46,562 bases of DNA from JBCCQH01 sp039024435 (lineage in GTDB: Bacteria > Bacteroidota > Bacteroidia > J057 > JADKCL01). Shown in pieces: positions 25,870-33,251 of this stretch. A model generated the notes under the pieces. That model worked only from the letters and a program-made list of their open reading frames with translations. It did no database searches and was not told the DNA's origin. Made by a program: the position numbers and the translations under genes. The stretch spans positions 1 to 46,562 of the forward strand of contig JBCCQH010000056.1 of NCBI GenBank assembly GCA_039024435.1. The letters are read 5' to 3'. Within the stretch, counting starts at the first letter, position 1, and every line of letters starts with the position of its first letter.

Positions 25870-27135
25870 TTATATATCCGCCTCTTCCCAGCGGATTTTT
25901 TCAAAGGAATAGCTCTTGAACCAGTACCACAGGGGCATGATCGAGATGGCGATCAGAATGGCCCAGAAGTTGGAGAAAATGCTCACGTCGCGCCGCACGA
26001 CGATGTCCACCGTCTCTTTGGGCTTCCCGGTCTGGGCCTCCAGCACGAGCTCGTATTCTCCCGCCGGCACATTGTTCAGGATGCGGTAGGCTTTGCGGGA
26101 ACCTTCGGACCAGGTCTCGCCGCCTTCACGCCCGTAATAGTACTCCCACTCCTTGGTGAAGCCGTAGTTTTTATTGTTAATCCGGTCGTGCAGATAACCG
26201 TCGAGGTACACCCAACTGTTGCCCAGCGAGGGGGCCCGAAAATCGACTTCAACATTGGTGAGGTCGCCTTCCAGATTGAAGGGCGACGAAACGTAGCTCT
26301 TTTTGTTGATTTCATCGAATTCGATGGATTCTTTCAGGACGACTTGGTTCGCGGCGGACGTCACAAAGTAGATCTGCATCCCCACCAGGGCCAGCAACAA
26401 CCAGATCCAGACGCGGCGGACCACTTTCCAGTTTTCTTTTGCCCGGTTGGGCTGATTCGCGCCAATGCGGCGGCGCGGCGGCATTTGCTCGACGTCAAAT
26501 GCTTTCTGAACCACTTTGGGTTCCAGGTACAAACCGTGGGACCAACTGCTGCCGTGGTCATCGATCTCGTAAGAAAGCATGTGGGGCGGGCTGACCAAAT
26601 CCGCCGTTTGGACGGTGTCGCCGTTCTTGACCTTCCAGTAAAATTCTCCCAGGACGTAGCGCACTTGGGCGCCCCCCCGGGAAAACATATTGTATTTATT
26701 GCCTTCAAAACGCGCCGTCCGATTGGCAGCTTTGTAATCCGGGTACTCCATGAGGGGCGTTCCGAAAGTCCAGTGGCCGTAGTTGTTGATCAGCCAGCGG
26801 AACCCTTGCCAGGGATTGAACAGGAGATACTCCTCCCAGTAGTACTGGTAGTCGACCACCTTGCGGACCATAAAGCCGATGACTTCCCACTCGGTACCAA
26901 AAAGTTCGCCGCGCTTCCCAATCGGGATCACCAACTTCTTATCCATCTTTTTGCGGGCCTGCTGGAGGATTTTCAGGTTTTCATCCGCCAGGTCAATGAC
27001 CGAGCCACAATGCCGGCACGAGGCGGCAAGGGTTTGCCCGGGCGCCCGCAATTCTACCTGCCCCGCACAACTGGGGCAGGAAAATGCCTTGACCCCACCC
27101 AGGGGGCTCACTGGTTTATGCGCGGGTCCAGCCAT
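25870..27135 (-). CDS. DUF4178 protein with zinc ribbon and two membrane spans
   Basis: A 421-residue protein. A zinc ribbon of type CPSC...CRHC uses Cys20, Cys23, Cys40 and Cys43. A DUF4178-like beta-rich domain follows (about 65-210), with RGELFGTEWEVIGFMVRKV, YYWEEYLLFNPWQGFRWL and VLGEFYWKVKNGD. A transmembrane span lies near 238-258 (WIWLLLALVGMQIYFV) and a periplasmic beta-rich part follows to about 390. A second span lies near the C-terminus (FWAILIAISIMPLWYWF). Its start overlaps the stop of the shorter DUF4178 gene upstream by 20 nt. Proteins of this type accompany DUF350 and spermidine-synthase-like genes; the role is undetermined. Confidence 0.8.
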   Translation of the reverse strand: MAGPAHKPVSPLGGVKAFSCPSCAGQVELRAPGQTLAASCRHCGSVIDLADENLKILQQARKKMDKKLVIPIGKRGELFGTEWEVIGFMVRKVVDYQYYWEEYLLFNPWQGFRWLINNYGHWTFGTPLMEYPDYKAANRTARFEGNKYNMFSRGGAQVRYVLGEFYWKVKNGDTVQTADLVSPPHMLSYEIDDHGSSWSHGLYLEPKVVQKAFDVEQMPPRRRIGANQPNRAKENWKVVRRVWIWLLLALVGMQIYFVTSAANQVVLKESIEFDEINKKSYVSSPFNLEGDLTNVEVDFRAPSLGNSWVYLDGYLHDRINNKNYGFTKEWEYYYGREGGETWSEGSRKAYRILNNVPAGEYELVLEAQTGKPKETVDIVVRRDVSIFSNFWAILIAISIMPLWYWFKSYSFEKIRWEEADI

Positions 27136-27748
27136 CGATTGTTTTCAGGTTTTCAAAGGAAAAAGCGTCAAATCGTTCGTAGCGTCCGACGAAAAGTTGG
27201 GTCTCCTCCGGCCCATAGAGAATGGAGGCAAACTGCCCCTCCCGGTTGCGAAAATCCACGCTGACCGCTTTGAATCCGGGCTTGAAGATAAACGGCAACT
27301 CACCCTCGCTTGCCGCGTAGGTGACCGTGCGGATGTCATCCGCGATGAACTTGCCCTGAGGAAGGTAGATTGGAAGGCCGACTTTAATGATTCGAGCATC
27401 CGGCAATTCGCTTTCAACCACGGCAAAGCTCATCATGAAAAAGCCCTGGGCCTCGGCGAGCCATCCGGTACGTCCGTCGTCAAACAGTGCGTACCACTCA
27501 CTCCACATTCCCAGATCGTAGACCAGTTTGATCCGGCCCAAAAGCGTAAAGGTGGAATTGTCAAAGGTGCCGCGCGTGCCGACCTGAAAGGGCGACATGT
27601 CATTGAGCAATTCCGATACTTCCCCCAAGCTTTCCAGGTCCATGTCGTGGCGCACAACCATCGACCGACAATAGGTACAGGTTGTGTACACGGTCACGGA
27701 AGACCGAAATTTCAGTGGGGCTCCACAATTGGGACAGAAGTACTCCAT
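27116..27748 (-). CDS. DUF4178 protein with N-terminal zinc ribbon, first gene of the operon
   Basis: A protein of 210 residues without membrane spans. A CPNC...CTYC zinc ribbon uses Cys5, Cys8, Cys24 and Cys27. The DUF4178-like body has QVGTRGTFDNSTFTLLGRI, LGMWSEWYALFDDGRTGWLA and EAQGFFMMSF, i.e. the family's typical G-x-W-x-E-W pattern. I start at the ATG at 27748; a GTG six codons earlier is possible. It would be the cytosolic partner of the larger membrane-bound DUF4178 protein. The upstream 180 bp hold the operon promoter: a weak -7-like TAAATTTT is visible at about 27783-27790 on the minus strand. Confidence 0.8.
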   Translation of the reverse strand: MEYFCPNCGAPLKFRSSVTVYTTCTYCRSMVVRHDMDLESLGEVSELLNDMSPFQVGTRGTFDNSTFTLLGRIKLVYDLGMWSEWYALFDDGRTGWLAEAQGFFMMSFAVVESELPDARIIKVGLPIYLPQGKFIADDIRTVTYAASEGELPFIFKPGFKAVSVDFRNREGQFASILYGPEETQLFVGRYERFDAFSFENLKTIDGWTRA

Positions 27749-27934
27749 ACTTACTCGGGTGGCCACTTAGGCCCTCCGCGAGGAAAATTTACGCTTGTTT
27801 TGCCTCACATTCAAATTGTGGGGCAAATTGGGACGGAATCGTGGCTAAGTTGGGTAGGCCCGGCCTGGTCATCAAAAATTGCCTTTCAGATTCCTCTGGG
27901 TTGATTTTCGGAGCAAAAAGTGTAGATTCTAGGC

Positions 27935-27998
27935 GGCTGTTTAAAATTGGTTTGTGAAATATGCCATAGCAAAATTGCAGGATTAAATTTAAACAGCC
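27935..27998. mobile_element. 64-bp miniature element (MITE-like) derived from the IS1595-type ends
   Basis: Perfect 11-bp terminal inverted repeats, GGCTGTTTAAA and TTTAAACAGCC, bound a 64-bp element. Its right 38 nt match the solo end at 2269-2306 at about 35 positions, and its left end resembles the end of the IS at 251-261. It therefore looks like two IS ends joined after loss of the transposase. I cannot see a clear 8-bp target duplication next to it. The start codon of the following 898-residue gene comes 5 nt after it. Confidence 0.7.
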
Positions 27999-28002
27999 TC
28001 TA

Positions 28003-30699
28003 ATGTTTAAATCAATCAACGGCATGCGCAAATACCGCCGCAATTCTTCGTTCGCTGCTTCGCGATCCGTCGCCCAACGCGCGGCTGGCCCCCGATCCAC
28101 CGCCCCACCCGCCCAGCGTGCCCCCCAGGCCCAAGCGCGGGCCACCGCCCCGAAACTGGCCATTGGGCCCCACCCGGATGCTCCCCAGGTCTCCTGGTTT
28201 GTCGGCGGCAACGCCCCGCCGCCTTCCCCCCAGCTCCGTCCCCGACTTGAGCTGGATTTCCCCGGACCCGCTCCGGACCACTCGTCCTCGGCCCTCTTGC
28301 AGCGCTTTGCCGCCCAGATCATCCCCGGAATCGGCCGGGACGATCAGATCATCGTCCGGGACATCAAGCTGTCCGGCCGCACCGAATCGCCCTACACCGG
28401 CACGATGGGCGCCCACTCCACCGCCTGGATCGTCCACACCGACGCAGTTCGCCGCCAATTGCAGGGCCTAACCCTGGACCAGGCCATCCGCCGCATGAAC
28501 CAACTGGTCCTGGAAGCGTTACAATCCCCAGTCAATGCACTGTTTGGCTACAAGAGAACCGGACTTTTCCTATTTGGCGATACCGAAACCCAGATGCGCG
28601 CCGCCGAAGTCAAAGTCAGCGATATGCGCTTGCGGATGCTGGAAGGCAAAAAGTGGACCAGTGACCTCGCCAAATCCCAGTGGCTGGAACGCTACATCCA
28701 CGCCTACTTTGATTATCTGAACCGCCAGCCGATGTCCACCGTCCGCAGTGGCGATACCACCGGCGACAACGAAGGCAAAGCGCGCCAGCCGCTCATCCAA
28801 ATCGAAGGCGGGCAAGACCTGAAACTACTCCCCGGACAAGACGAAGGGACGCAAATCCGCGGGGTGTTCGCCCAAATGTTTGCCACCGATACCCCCGAGG
28901 CTTACCTCCGGGACAACCTCATCAAAACCCGAGGATTGACCCTGGAACACATCTGGACCGTCGCCCTCTACCGATTCGTCCAGGCCCTGAAGCACGCCTA
29001 CCCCCGGTCCTGGGCCCGCTCCGGCCTGAACGACGTCGGGGCCCTCTCGCTTTGGTTGCGGAGCTTGCACCCCAATGTCCCCAAAAATATCCTCAAGCTC
29101 TGGGCGGCCTTCAAACCGGTGGAACACGAAGAAGACCTGGGCCGGCAAAAGTTCCTGACCGGGGCCGGCGGCGACAAAACCGGCGGCAACCTCGGCGTAC
29201 AACTCCACCTCGATAAAATGGGGCTGATCAACTCGGCGGCAATTGATGGGCGGACGGACAGCCCGTTTGCCGGAACCATGGGCGCCCACTCCACTGCCTG
29301 GGTTGCGCTGACGGATGCCACCCGGAACGCGATTCTGGGCAAAAACGTCGGCGAGGCCATCACCGCCATTGTGGCCCTCGCCCGCCAGGCCATGCGTTCG
29401 CCGCTGTTGCAGATGACGCCCTACGTTCTCCCGGATCAAGCCCGGATGATGGCCCGGTCCCACATCGAGTTGCAGTATTTCATTCGCATCGCGGGAACCA
29501 AAACCAAGAGCGACCTGCTCCAGAAAGGCCGCCTGCAACAATTAATCGCCGCTTACTTGCAATTTACCAATTCCATCCCACTGCACACCGTGGAAGCGGC
29601 GGATACCACCGGCAATGCCGAAGGTCACCACCGCAAAATTCTCTTGTCTTTCGAGGACGAGACGCTCACCGCAAAGAAGACCAAACTCGGCAAGCGCCAC
29701 CGGAGGCGAGGCGCCAAAACGCAGTACATCTCTGCGCAGACCCAAGCCATCCAGTCGTTCTGGAACATGTTTGACCCCAATTCGGTCAGCTCCTTCATCG
29801 CCGGCCAATTTCCCGAAGCGCTGCCCGCGACCCGGGAGCGTACCAGCCGTTTCAAGGCCCGCAAATCGCGAAAGACCACCGACACCCGCCTCGTCAACCA
29901 GATCGAGGAGCGCAATCGCGCCAAGGTCAGCGACCGCAAGCGGGCCTTCGGCGAGAAACCGCCCACTAAAAATGAGACCCAGGTCGTGGACCGCCTTGCC
30001 CGCCAGGCTTCCCGGGGCAAGGAAGATCCCGGCGCGCGTCTCTTACCGATGGCCCTCGCGGTCCAAAGCTTTCTCCACACCATGGAAGCCGCCTACCCCA
30101 AGGCTTACCAGAAAGCCTGGACCGATCTCGACCTCATTGATCGGGCGACTGCTCTCGGCCGGCGGGCAAAGTACGATGGCTTTGAACTGCTCCGCATCCT
30201 GGACAAACTGCCCGAACTCGATAAGATCGATACCTCGGATTCCGACAAGGTAAAAAGCGATGACTTTGCGACCCTGACCGCCGAGGAGTTGGAGGAACTG
30301 GAAGAAGCGGGACTCCGCGAATATGAACGCCGCAGCGCCGAGCGCGATGGGGTAACCGCGCAGTACTACATCGGTCGGGCGTCCGGAAGCTGGAATGCCT
30401 GCCTGATCCACTCGCTCTTGCGCCATGCCCTCGGCCGTTACCCTACGAAAAAGGAAGTACAGGCCATCCGCAAACTGCTGGCGCCGCGGCACGAAGACAT
30501 CCGGGAGGGCCGCCCGATCAACATCTACTCCCGCACCGGGCACGCCGTCATCGACGCCATCGAGCGCACCCACGGGGTCTCTCTGAATGTGCAAGTCGTA
30601 ACGAACCGGGAAGCGCCGGTGGTTCCGGTCACCGCCGGGATCACCCCGGCCCTGTTGTACTTGATGCCGGGGCACTTTGTGCCTTGCTGGCGGAAATAG
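28003..30699 (+). CDS. Large duplicated-domain protein with possible C-terminal cysteine-protease (OTU/papain-like) end
   Basis: An 898-residue protein of no family I recognise. Residues 1-95 are basic and then Ala/Pro/Gln-rich, probably disordered. Two long repeats follow: copy 1 (about 125-355) and copy 2 (about 416-735). Both begin GRT-[ED]-SP-x2-GTMGAHSTAW and contain DTTG-x2-EG, then an MF element and an AYPK/AYPR helix; copy 2 has a Lys/Arg-rich insertion at about 555-660. The end (785-898) holds SGSWNACLIHSLLRHAL (Cys800) and MPGHFVPCW (His891), spaced as the Cys/His pair of papain/OTU-like folds. No signal peptide or membrane span is seen. A start at 28024 is possible. No partner or immunity gene is adjacent. 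Toxin or effector is a guess. Confidence 0.7.
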   Translation: MFKSINGMRKYRRNSSFAASRSVAQRAAGPRSTAPPAQRAPQAQARATAPKLAIGPHPDAPQVSWFVGGNAPPPSPQLRPRLELDFPGPAPDHSSSALLQRFAAQIIPGIGRDDQIIVRDIKLSGRTESPYTGTMGAHSTAWIVHTDAVRRQLQGLTLDQAIRRMNQLVLEALQSPVNALFGYKRTGLFLFGDTETQMRAAEVKVSDMRLRMLEGKKWTSDLAKSQWLERYIHAYFDYLNRQPMSTVRSGDTTGDNEGKARQPLIQIEGGQDLKLLPGQDEGTQIRGVFAQMFATDTPEAYLRDNLIKTRGLTLEHIWTVALYRFVQALKHAYPRSWARSGLNDVGALSLWLRSLHPNVPKNILKLWAAFKPVEHEEDLGRQKFLTGAGGDKTGGNLGVQLHLDKMGLINSAAIDGRTDSPFAGTMGAHSTAWVALTDATRNAILGKNVGEAITAIVALARQAMRSPLLQMTPYVLPDQARMMARSHIELQYFIRIAGTKTKSDLLQKGRLQQLIAAYLQFTNSIPLHTVEAADTTGNAEGHHRKILLSFEDETLTAKKTKLGKRHRRRGAKTQYISAQTQAIQSFWNMFDPNSVSSFIAGQFPEALPATRERTSRFKARKSRKTTDTRLVNQIEERNRAKVSDRKRAFGEKPPTKNETQVVDRLARQASRGKEDPGARLLPMALAVQSFLHTMEAAYPKAYQKAWTDLDLIDRATALGRRAKYDGFELLRILDKLPELDKIDTSDSDKVKSDDFATLTAEELEELEEAGLREYERRSAERDGVTAQYYIGRASGSWNACLIHSLLRHALGRYPTKKEVQAIRKLLAPRHEDIREGRPINIYSRTGHAVIDAIERTHGVSLNVQVVTNREAPVVPVTAGITPALLYLMPGHFVPCWRK

Positions 30700-30821
30700 C
30701 AGGCGGTGGAGCGGAGTGAACATGGCCGCTTGGGCCACCCGCTTTCGTGGGTCATTTTGACCGAGTGCTTCTCCCCGCTCTACTTGAGATCGGCCGGCGA
30801 TTCTTCATCAGAAATGGAAAA

Positions 30822-32381
30822 TTACTTCGCGTAGGCCACCGCGCGCTTTTCGCGGATGACGGTGACCTTGACCTGCCCGGGGTATTGCATCTCTTTCATG
30901 ATCTTTTCTGAGATGTCGAGGGCGAGGACGTCGGAGCCTTCGTCGGTAACCTTTTCCGACTCCACAATGACGCGGAGTTCGCGGCCGGCCTGAATCGCGT
31001 AGGCTTTGAGGACACCGTTGTAGCCGAGGGCGAGATTTTCCAATTCTTTGAGGCGCTTGATGTAACCCTCCACGATCTCCCGCCGGGCTCCGGGCCGGGA
31101 ACCGCTGATGGCGTCGCAGGCCTGAATGATCGGGGAGAGCAGGGACGTCATTTCGATCTCGTCGTGGTGTGCCCCGATGGCATTGCATATATCGTCCGGT
31201 TCGCCCCATTTCTTCGCCAACTCCATCCCGAGGATGGCATGGGGTTGCTCTGGATTGTCCTCCGGCACCTTGCCGATGTCGTGGAGCAAACCCGCGCGCT
31301 TGGCCCGCTTGGCGCTCAGTCCGAGTTCGGCGGCCATCGTGGCGCAAAGGTTGGCGACCTCGCGGCTGTGCTGCAGCAGATTTTGGCCGTAGGAAGAGCG
31401 GTATTTCATCCGCCCGACCATCTTTACCAGGTTGGGGTGCAATCCGTGAATTCCCAGGTCGATCACGGTGCGCTCGCCGGTCTCCAAGATTTCTTCGTTG
31501 ATCTGCTTCGAAACCTTCTTCACGACCTCTTCAATGCGGGCCGGGTGGATGCGGCCGTCGGCGACGAGTTTGTGCAGCGCCAGGCGCGCCACTTCCCGGC
31601 GGACCGGGTCGAAGCCCGAGAGGATGATCGCTTCCGGCGTGTCATCCACGATGATTTCTACCCCAGTCGACGCTTCCAGCGCCCGGATATTGCGGCCTTC
31701 GCGACCGATGATTCGGCCCTTGATGTCGTCGTTCTCCAAATTGAAAACCGAGACGGTGTTTTCGATGGCGTGCTCGGCGGCGGTGCGCTGGATCGTTTGG
31801 ATGACAATCTTCTTAGCTTCGCGGTTGGCGGTGATTTTGGCCTGCTCAATGATGTCCTTGATCTGGCTGGAAGCCTTGGTCTTGGCTTCTTCCCGGAGCG
31901 TGTCCATGAGTTGGTCGCGGGCTTCATCGGCGGACAGATTGGCCACTTTCTCCAATTGGGAAACTTGGCTGTCAATGAGCTCGTCGAGGCGCTTTTGCTT
32001 GGTATCGAGCACTTCGCGCTGCTGCTGCAGGTCTTCCAGGCGCTTTTCCAGGCGTTGCTGGTCTTTTTTGACCTGCTCGTACTTCTTATTGAGGGTGCCT
32101 TCCTTCTGGCGGACGCGACCTTCGGCAGTTTCCAGCTTCTGCTTGCGCTTGGTGGCTTCCTCTTCAAAGGTTGCCCGCATCTGGGCCACCTTTTCTTTGC
32201 CCCGGTTGATCTTGTCTTTGCGGATCCCATCCGCTTTGAGTTCCGCCTCATTGAGCAAAGCCTGGGCTTTGATTTCAGCGGCTTCCAGGTTCTTTTTGGT
32301 GTTTCTATTTCCGATAAAATAGCCGATCCCGACTCCCACGACGAGGTCCAGGATCAATAGCAGTATCTCTAAAATACCCAT
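30822..32381 (-). CDS. rny: Ribonuclease Y
   Basis: A 519-residue membrane-tethered endoribonuclease. Residues 3-24 form a transmembrane anchor (ILEILLLILDLVVGVGIGYF). A long coiled coil follows to about 200. The KH domain contains KGRIIGREGRNIRALE (221-236), and the HD domain contains LLHDIGK with His367-Asp368, followed by the conserved C-terminal part up to VAYAK. Length and order match RNase Y throughout. It lies downstream of zapA on the same strand, with 86 bp between, and is a housekeeping gene for mRNA turnover. Confidence 0.97.
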   Translation of the reverse strand: MGILEILLLILDLVVGVGIGYFIGNRNTKKNLEAAEIKAQALLNEAELKADGIRKDKINRGKEKVAQMRATFEEEATKRKQKLETAEGRVRQKEGTLNKKYEQVKKDQQRLEKRLEDLQQQREVLDTKQKRLDELIDSQVSQLEKVANLSADEARDQLMDTLREEAKTKASSQIKDIIEQAKITANREAKKIVIQTIQRTAAEHAIENTVSVFNLENDDIKGRIIGREGRNIRALEASTGVEIIVDDTPEAIILSGFDPVRREVARLALHKLVADGRIHPARIEEVVKKVSKQINEEILETGERTVIDLGIHGLHPNLVKMVGRMKYRSSYGQNLLQHSREVANLCATMAAELGLSAKRAKRAGLLHDIGKVPEDNPEQPHAILGMELAKKWGEPDDICNAIGAHHDEIEMTSLLSPIIQACDAISGSRPGARREIVEGYIKRLKELENLALGYNGVLKAYAIQAGRELRVIVESEKVTDEGSDVLALDISEKIMKEMQYPGQVKVTVIREKRAVAYAK

Positions 32382-32467
32382 GCGTATCTGATTTAGTGTT
32401 CAAATCCGCAAGTAGACCAGCCGGACCGGGGCGCACCAAGCGCCAAGTGGTCAGTATGGAAGTGATT

Positions 32468-32788
32468 CTATCCCTGGCGGGCGGGGGCGCCCTCTTCCGT
32501 GTTGAGAATTGCCGAGTTCAACGCATCATCAATTTTTTCCATTTGCGCTTTGGCCGAGCGCGTTGCGCTGCGGATGTTTGCGGATTGGTTGAGGTTGTCG
32601 GTCGCCAGTTCGAGGCAGCACATGATCACCAAATCCAGGTCATCTTGCACGCTGAACTGGTCCTTGTATTGCTTGATGCGCTCATTGATGAGCTTCGCAG
32701 CATTTCTCACCGCCTCTTCCTCCTCGGAACGGACCAGAAGGGGATAGGGACGGTTCATTATATTTACTTTGATGGAATACTTTTCCAA
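32468..32788 (-). CDS. zapA: Cell division protein ZapA, TTG start
   Basis: A 106-residue ZapA-family protein that promotes FtsZ ring bundling. The N-terminal strand SIKVNIMNRPYPLLV, then SEEEEAVRNAAKLINERIKQY and the helical C-terminus with a coiled-coil pattern are typical. No ATG lies before the first strand: the reading frame has TAA two codons upstream and the first usable codon is TTG at 32786-32788. The next ATG (MNRPYP) would delete half of the first strand. The gene for a coiled-coil partner lies 34 nt upstream, and rny follows. Confidence 0.85.
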   Translation of the reverse strand: MEKYSIKVNIMNRPYPLLVRSEEEEAVRNAAKLINERIKQYKDQFSVQDDLDLVIMCCLELATDNLNQSANIRSATRSAKAQMEKIDDALNSAILNTEEGAPARQG

Positions 32789-32822
32789 AATTTATGTCTT
32801 TGTCCGTGTGCCTGCGGAAGCC

Positions 32823-33116
32823 TCAGCTTCCGATAAGCTTTAGGCATTGGTCTATCTCACGTATATATTCATTTATCTTTTCCTTGATCTTTTCGGCCCG
32901 CTCATCGCTCCCCCCTTCCATGTTCCGCGCCAACTTCACGATCTCGTACTGCTCACTCAAGGTGGTCATTTCCGAGCTTTTTGCCGCCAATTCTGCCTCC
33001 AACTTCGCCACCCGCGCCACCAGAACACGGTTCTCTTCCAGAAGAGCGGACGATCTCTGGTTTAGATATTCGGCTTTTTCACCTATTTCTTGAAGTCTGG
33101 CCAGCAGTTCTTTCAC
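32823..33116 (-). CDS. Coiled-coil protein upstream of zapA, GTG start
   Basis: A 97-residue protein that is almost entirely coiled coil: LLEENRVLVARVAKLEAELA and KIKEKINEYIREIDQCLKLI. Small coiled-coil proteins often precede zapA in Bacteroidota, and its position suggests a division role like that of ZapB. The frame opens with GTG at 33114-33116, with an in-frame TGA two codons before; the next ATG lies about 50 codons on, so GTG is the only reasonable start. No enzymatic motif. Confidence 0.7.
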   Translation of the reverse strand: MKELLARLQEIGEKAEYLNQRSSALLEENRVLVARVAKLEAELAAKSSEMTTLSEQYEIVKLARNMEGGSDERAEKIKEKINEYIREIDQCLKLIGS

Positions 33117-33251
33117 GGTTCAAATGGTTGGGCCTTTGGGTAAAAATAGAAAAATCTAGCCATTTCCAATTACTTGATCCCCAATTTCCGATTTTCAATT
33201 GCGTTGGTCCCAATGAAAATTAGAAATCGTTCCCTGGGAAACTGAAGATTC
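33117..33251. repeat. Spacer with AATTTCC words
   Basis: CATTTCCAATTAC, CCCCAATTTCCGATTTTCAA and AATGAAAATTAGAAATCG occur within 135 bp between pheT and the zapA cluster. The same words occur in spacers at 2.2, 2.8, 12.8 and 46.1 kb. No gene is visible. Confidence 0.45.

Noticed and set aside
25717..27264. A 515-residue rightward frame opposite the DUF4178 genes
   Set aside because: No motif, and it reads across two leftward genes with zinc ribbons and membrane spans.
27927..28006. 8-bp target duplication around the miniature element
   Set aside because: The flanking octamers TTCTAGGC and TCTAATGT do not match, so the duplication is either lost or was never present.
31164..32360. A 398-residue rightward frame opposite rny
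   Set aside because: rny is a certain identification; the reverse frame is a by-product of its codon usage.
32382..32467. 6S RNA next to zapA
   Set aside because: 6S RNA often lies beside zapA in other phyla, but the 86-bp gap here is too short for it and shows no fitting long hairpin.
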